From: Candidatus Latescibacterota bacterium
Lineage (GTDB): Bacteria > JAAXHH01 > JABIQT01
Length of the DNA stretch: 7,629 bases
Direction of reading: 5' to 3'
Assembly: GCA_018667995.1 (NCBI GenBank)
Contig: JABIQT010000479.1
Span: forward strand, 1-7,629
Within the stretch, counting starts at the first letter, position 1, and each line of letters starts with the position of its first letter. The notes beneath the pieces are model-generated. The model searched no databases and was not told the origin of the DNA. It saw only the letters and a list, made by a program, of their open reading frames with translations. A program made the position numbers and the translations under genes. This document shows positions 6,944-7,629 of this stretch, in pieces.

Positions 6944-7629
6944 GTGAGCATACACAAGGCCGAAAACTCAGTTTCGATCCAGACAACCGTCAGGCTCGGC
7001 TTCGGTTGTGTGATTCTACTTCCCGCAGTGTGTTTTCGAGCTCTGGATCTGCGCGAGTTCATTTTCCACTGCATTCTCCTGATTCTCTTCTGCGCGCTTT
7101 TTTGGCAAAACCAGAAGGAGAATGCTGGCCAGGAGACTACCAGTTCAACGCACCATGGCCGACGACTCGCCTTGATCTGCCTGTTCTTCTCCTATTTGGT
7201 ACTGCACTTTGATCCAAGCCGTCGAGAAATTGGCATAGGCATCGCCCATGTGTACTACACGGCAACGATCCTGGTCGCAGTCCCCGCAATCGGTCTGTGT
7301 TCACTGCTCGCACTGTGGCGCAACGAAGTTGTGGCGCGTCAATTCCGCTCACATCGTTGGCTTTCCCCGTCACTTTGTGCTCTGATCGTCACGTGTCTCG
7401 TCGCCCTGGCGTACAGCGCGGTTGCCAATCCGCTGCATACAACCGGCAATTTTCTCGGCACCTTCGCCGTTGTCTGCCTGCTCGTGATTGCCGTCTACAC
7501 TTTTGGCAGCCTCTTCCTGGCAGGAAGCAGATTTGTCGTGACTCCGCCGAAGACATCCCTCCCTCTTGGGATCGTCGGAATCATGGGGTTGTCCGTATTG
7601 CTAGGTTGTGGTGATCTGCTCCTGCTTCG
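6944..7629 (+). CDS. Polytopic membrane protein, unrecognised, possible polysaccharide polymerase or ligase (3' end beyond window)
   Basis: The frame from GTG 6944 is open for 228 codons to the window edge. The hydrophilic N-terminus (MSIHKAENSVSIQTT) is followed by about seven hydrophobic segments: roughly residues 18-32, 37-54, 74-89, 104-125, 143-160, 168-193 and 207-226. Polar loops are short, except one at 55-72 (rich in Gln, Asn, Thr) and one at 126-141 (basic, RNEVVARQFRSHR). No diagnostic motif is visible. Many short-looped membrane helices at the end of an exopolysaccharide-type operon suit a Wzy-like polymerase or O-antigen ligase, whose hallmark large periplasmic loop normally lies further toward the C-terminus, outside the window. 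It could equally be another transporter or an acyltransferase. Spacing of 52 bases after the flippase-like gene and a good ribosome binding site support a real gene in the same operon. Confidence 0.7.
   Translation, partial: MSIHKAENSVSIQTTVRLGFGCVILLPAVCFRALDLREFIFHCILLILFCALFWQNQKENAGQETTSSTHHGRRLALICLFFSYLVLHFDPSRREIGIGIAHVYYTATILVAVPAIGLCSLLALWRNEVVARQFRSHRWLSPSLCALIVTCLVALAYSAVANPLHTTGNFLGTFAVVCLLVIAVYTFGSLFLAGSRFVVTPPKTSLPLGIVGIMGLSVLLGCGDLLLL

Noticed and set aside
6334-7074. Long open minus-strand frame (246 codons) opposite the flippase-like gene.
   Set aside because: It is antisense to a gene with strong family signatures, is highly charged and lacks any recognisable motif.

Overview
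The window reads as part of a bacterial cell-surface or extracellular polysaccharide locus. It is moderately GC-rich, uses ATG, GTG and probably TTG starts, and encodes several membrane or exported proteins, which suits a Gram-negative or similar environmental bacterium. No rRNA, tRNA or marker gene is present, so I do not assign a taxon.

Layout: (1) 1-818, minus strand: most of a PLP-dependent nucleotide-sugar aminotransferase (DegT/DnrJ/EryC1/StrS family), cut off at the window's left edge. (2) 819-1156: divergent intergenic region with a small inverted repeat. (3) 1157-2683, plus strand: a polytopic membrane protein resembling GT-C glycosyltransferases that use lipid-linked sugars. (4) 2684-3136: convergent intergenic region with no supported gene, a hairpin overlapping the upstream stop codon and a short direct repeat. 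(5) 3137-4084, minus strand: an exported SASA-type carbohydrate O-acetylesterase. (6) 4085-4645: a long divergent gap holding a weak coding-like stretch interrupted by a stop, plus a promoter-like sequence. (7) 4646-7629, plus strand: three closely spaced genes, probably one operon: a membrane-anchored SGNH/GDSL hydrolase, a flippase-like membrane protein related to the membrane domain of lysylphosphatidylglycerol synthase, and the N-terminal part of an unrecognised polytopic membrane protein cut off at the right edge.

Inferred working model: the aminotransferase makes an amino-sugar nucleotide, the GT-C protein transfers sugar at the membrane, the two unrelated esterase-type proteins adjust acyl groups on the exported glycan, and the last two membrane proteins handle lipid-linked intermediates or polymerisation. 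The individual families are well supported except the last; the joint pathway is inferred from proximity. I found no CRISPR array, insertion sequence, RNA gene or clearly novel system. The most unusual points are the paired unrelated esterase genes, an atypical oxyanion-block residue in the SGNH protein, and the possibly decayed gene between the two.
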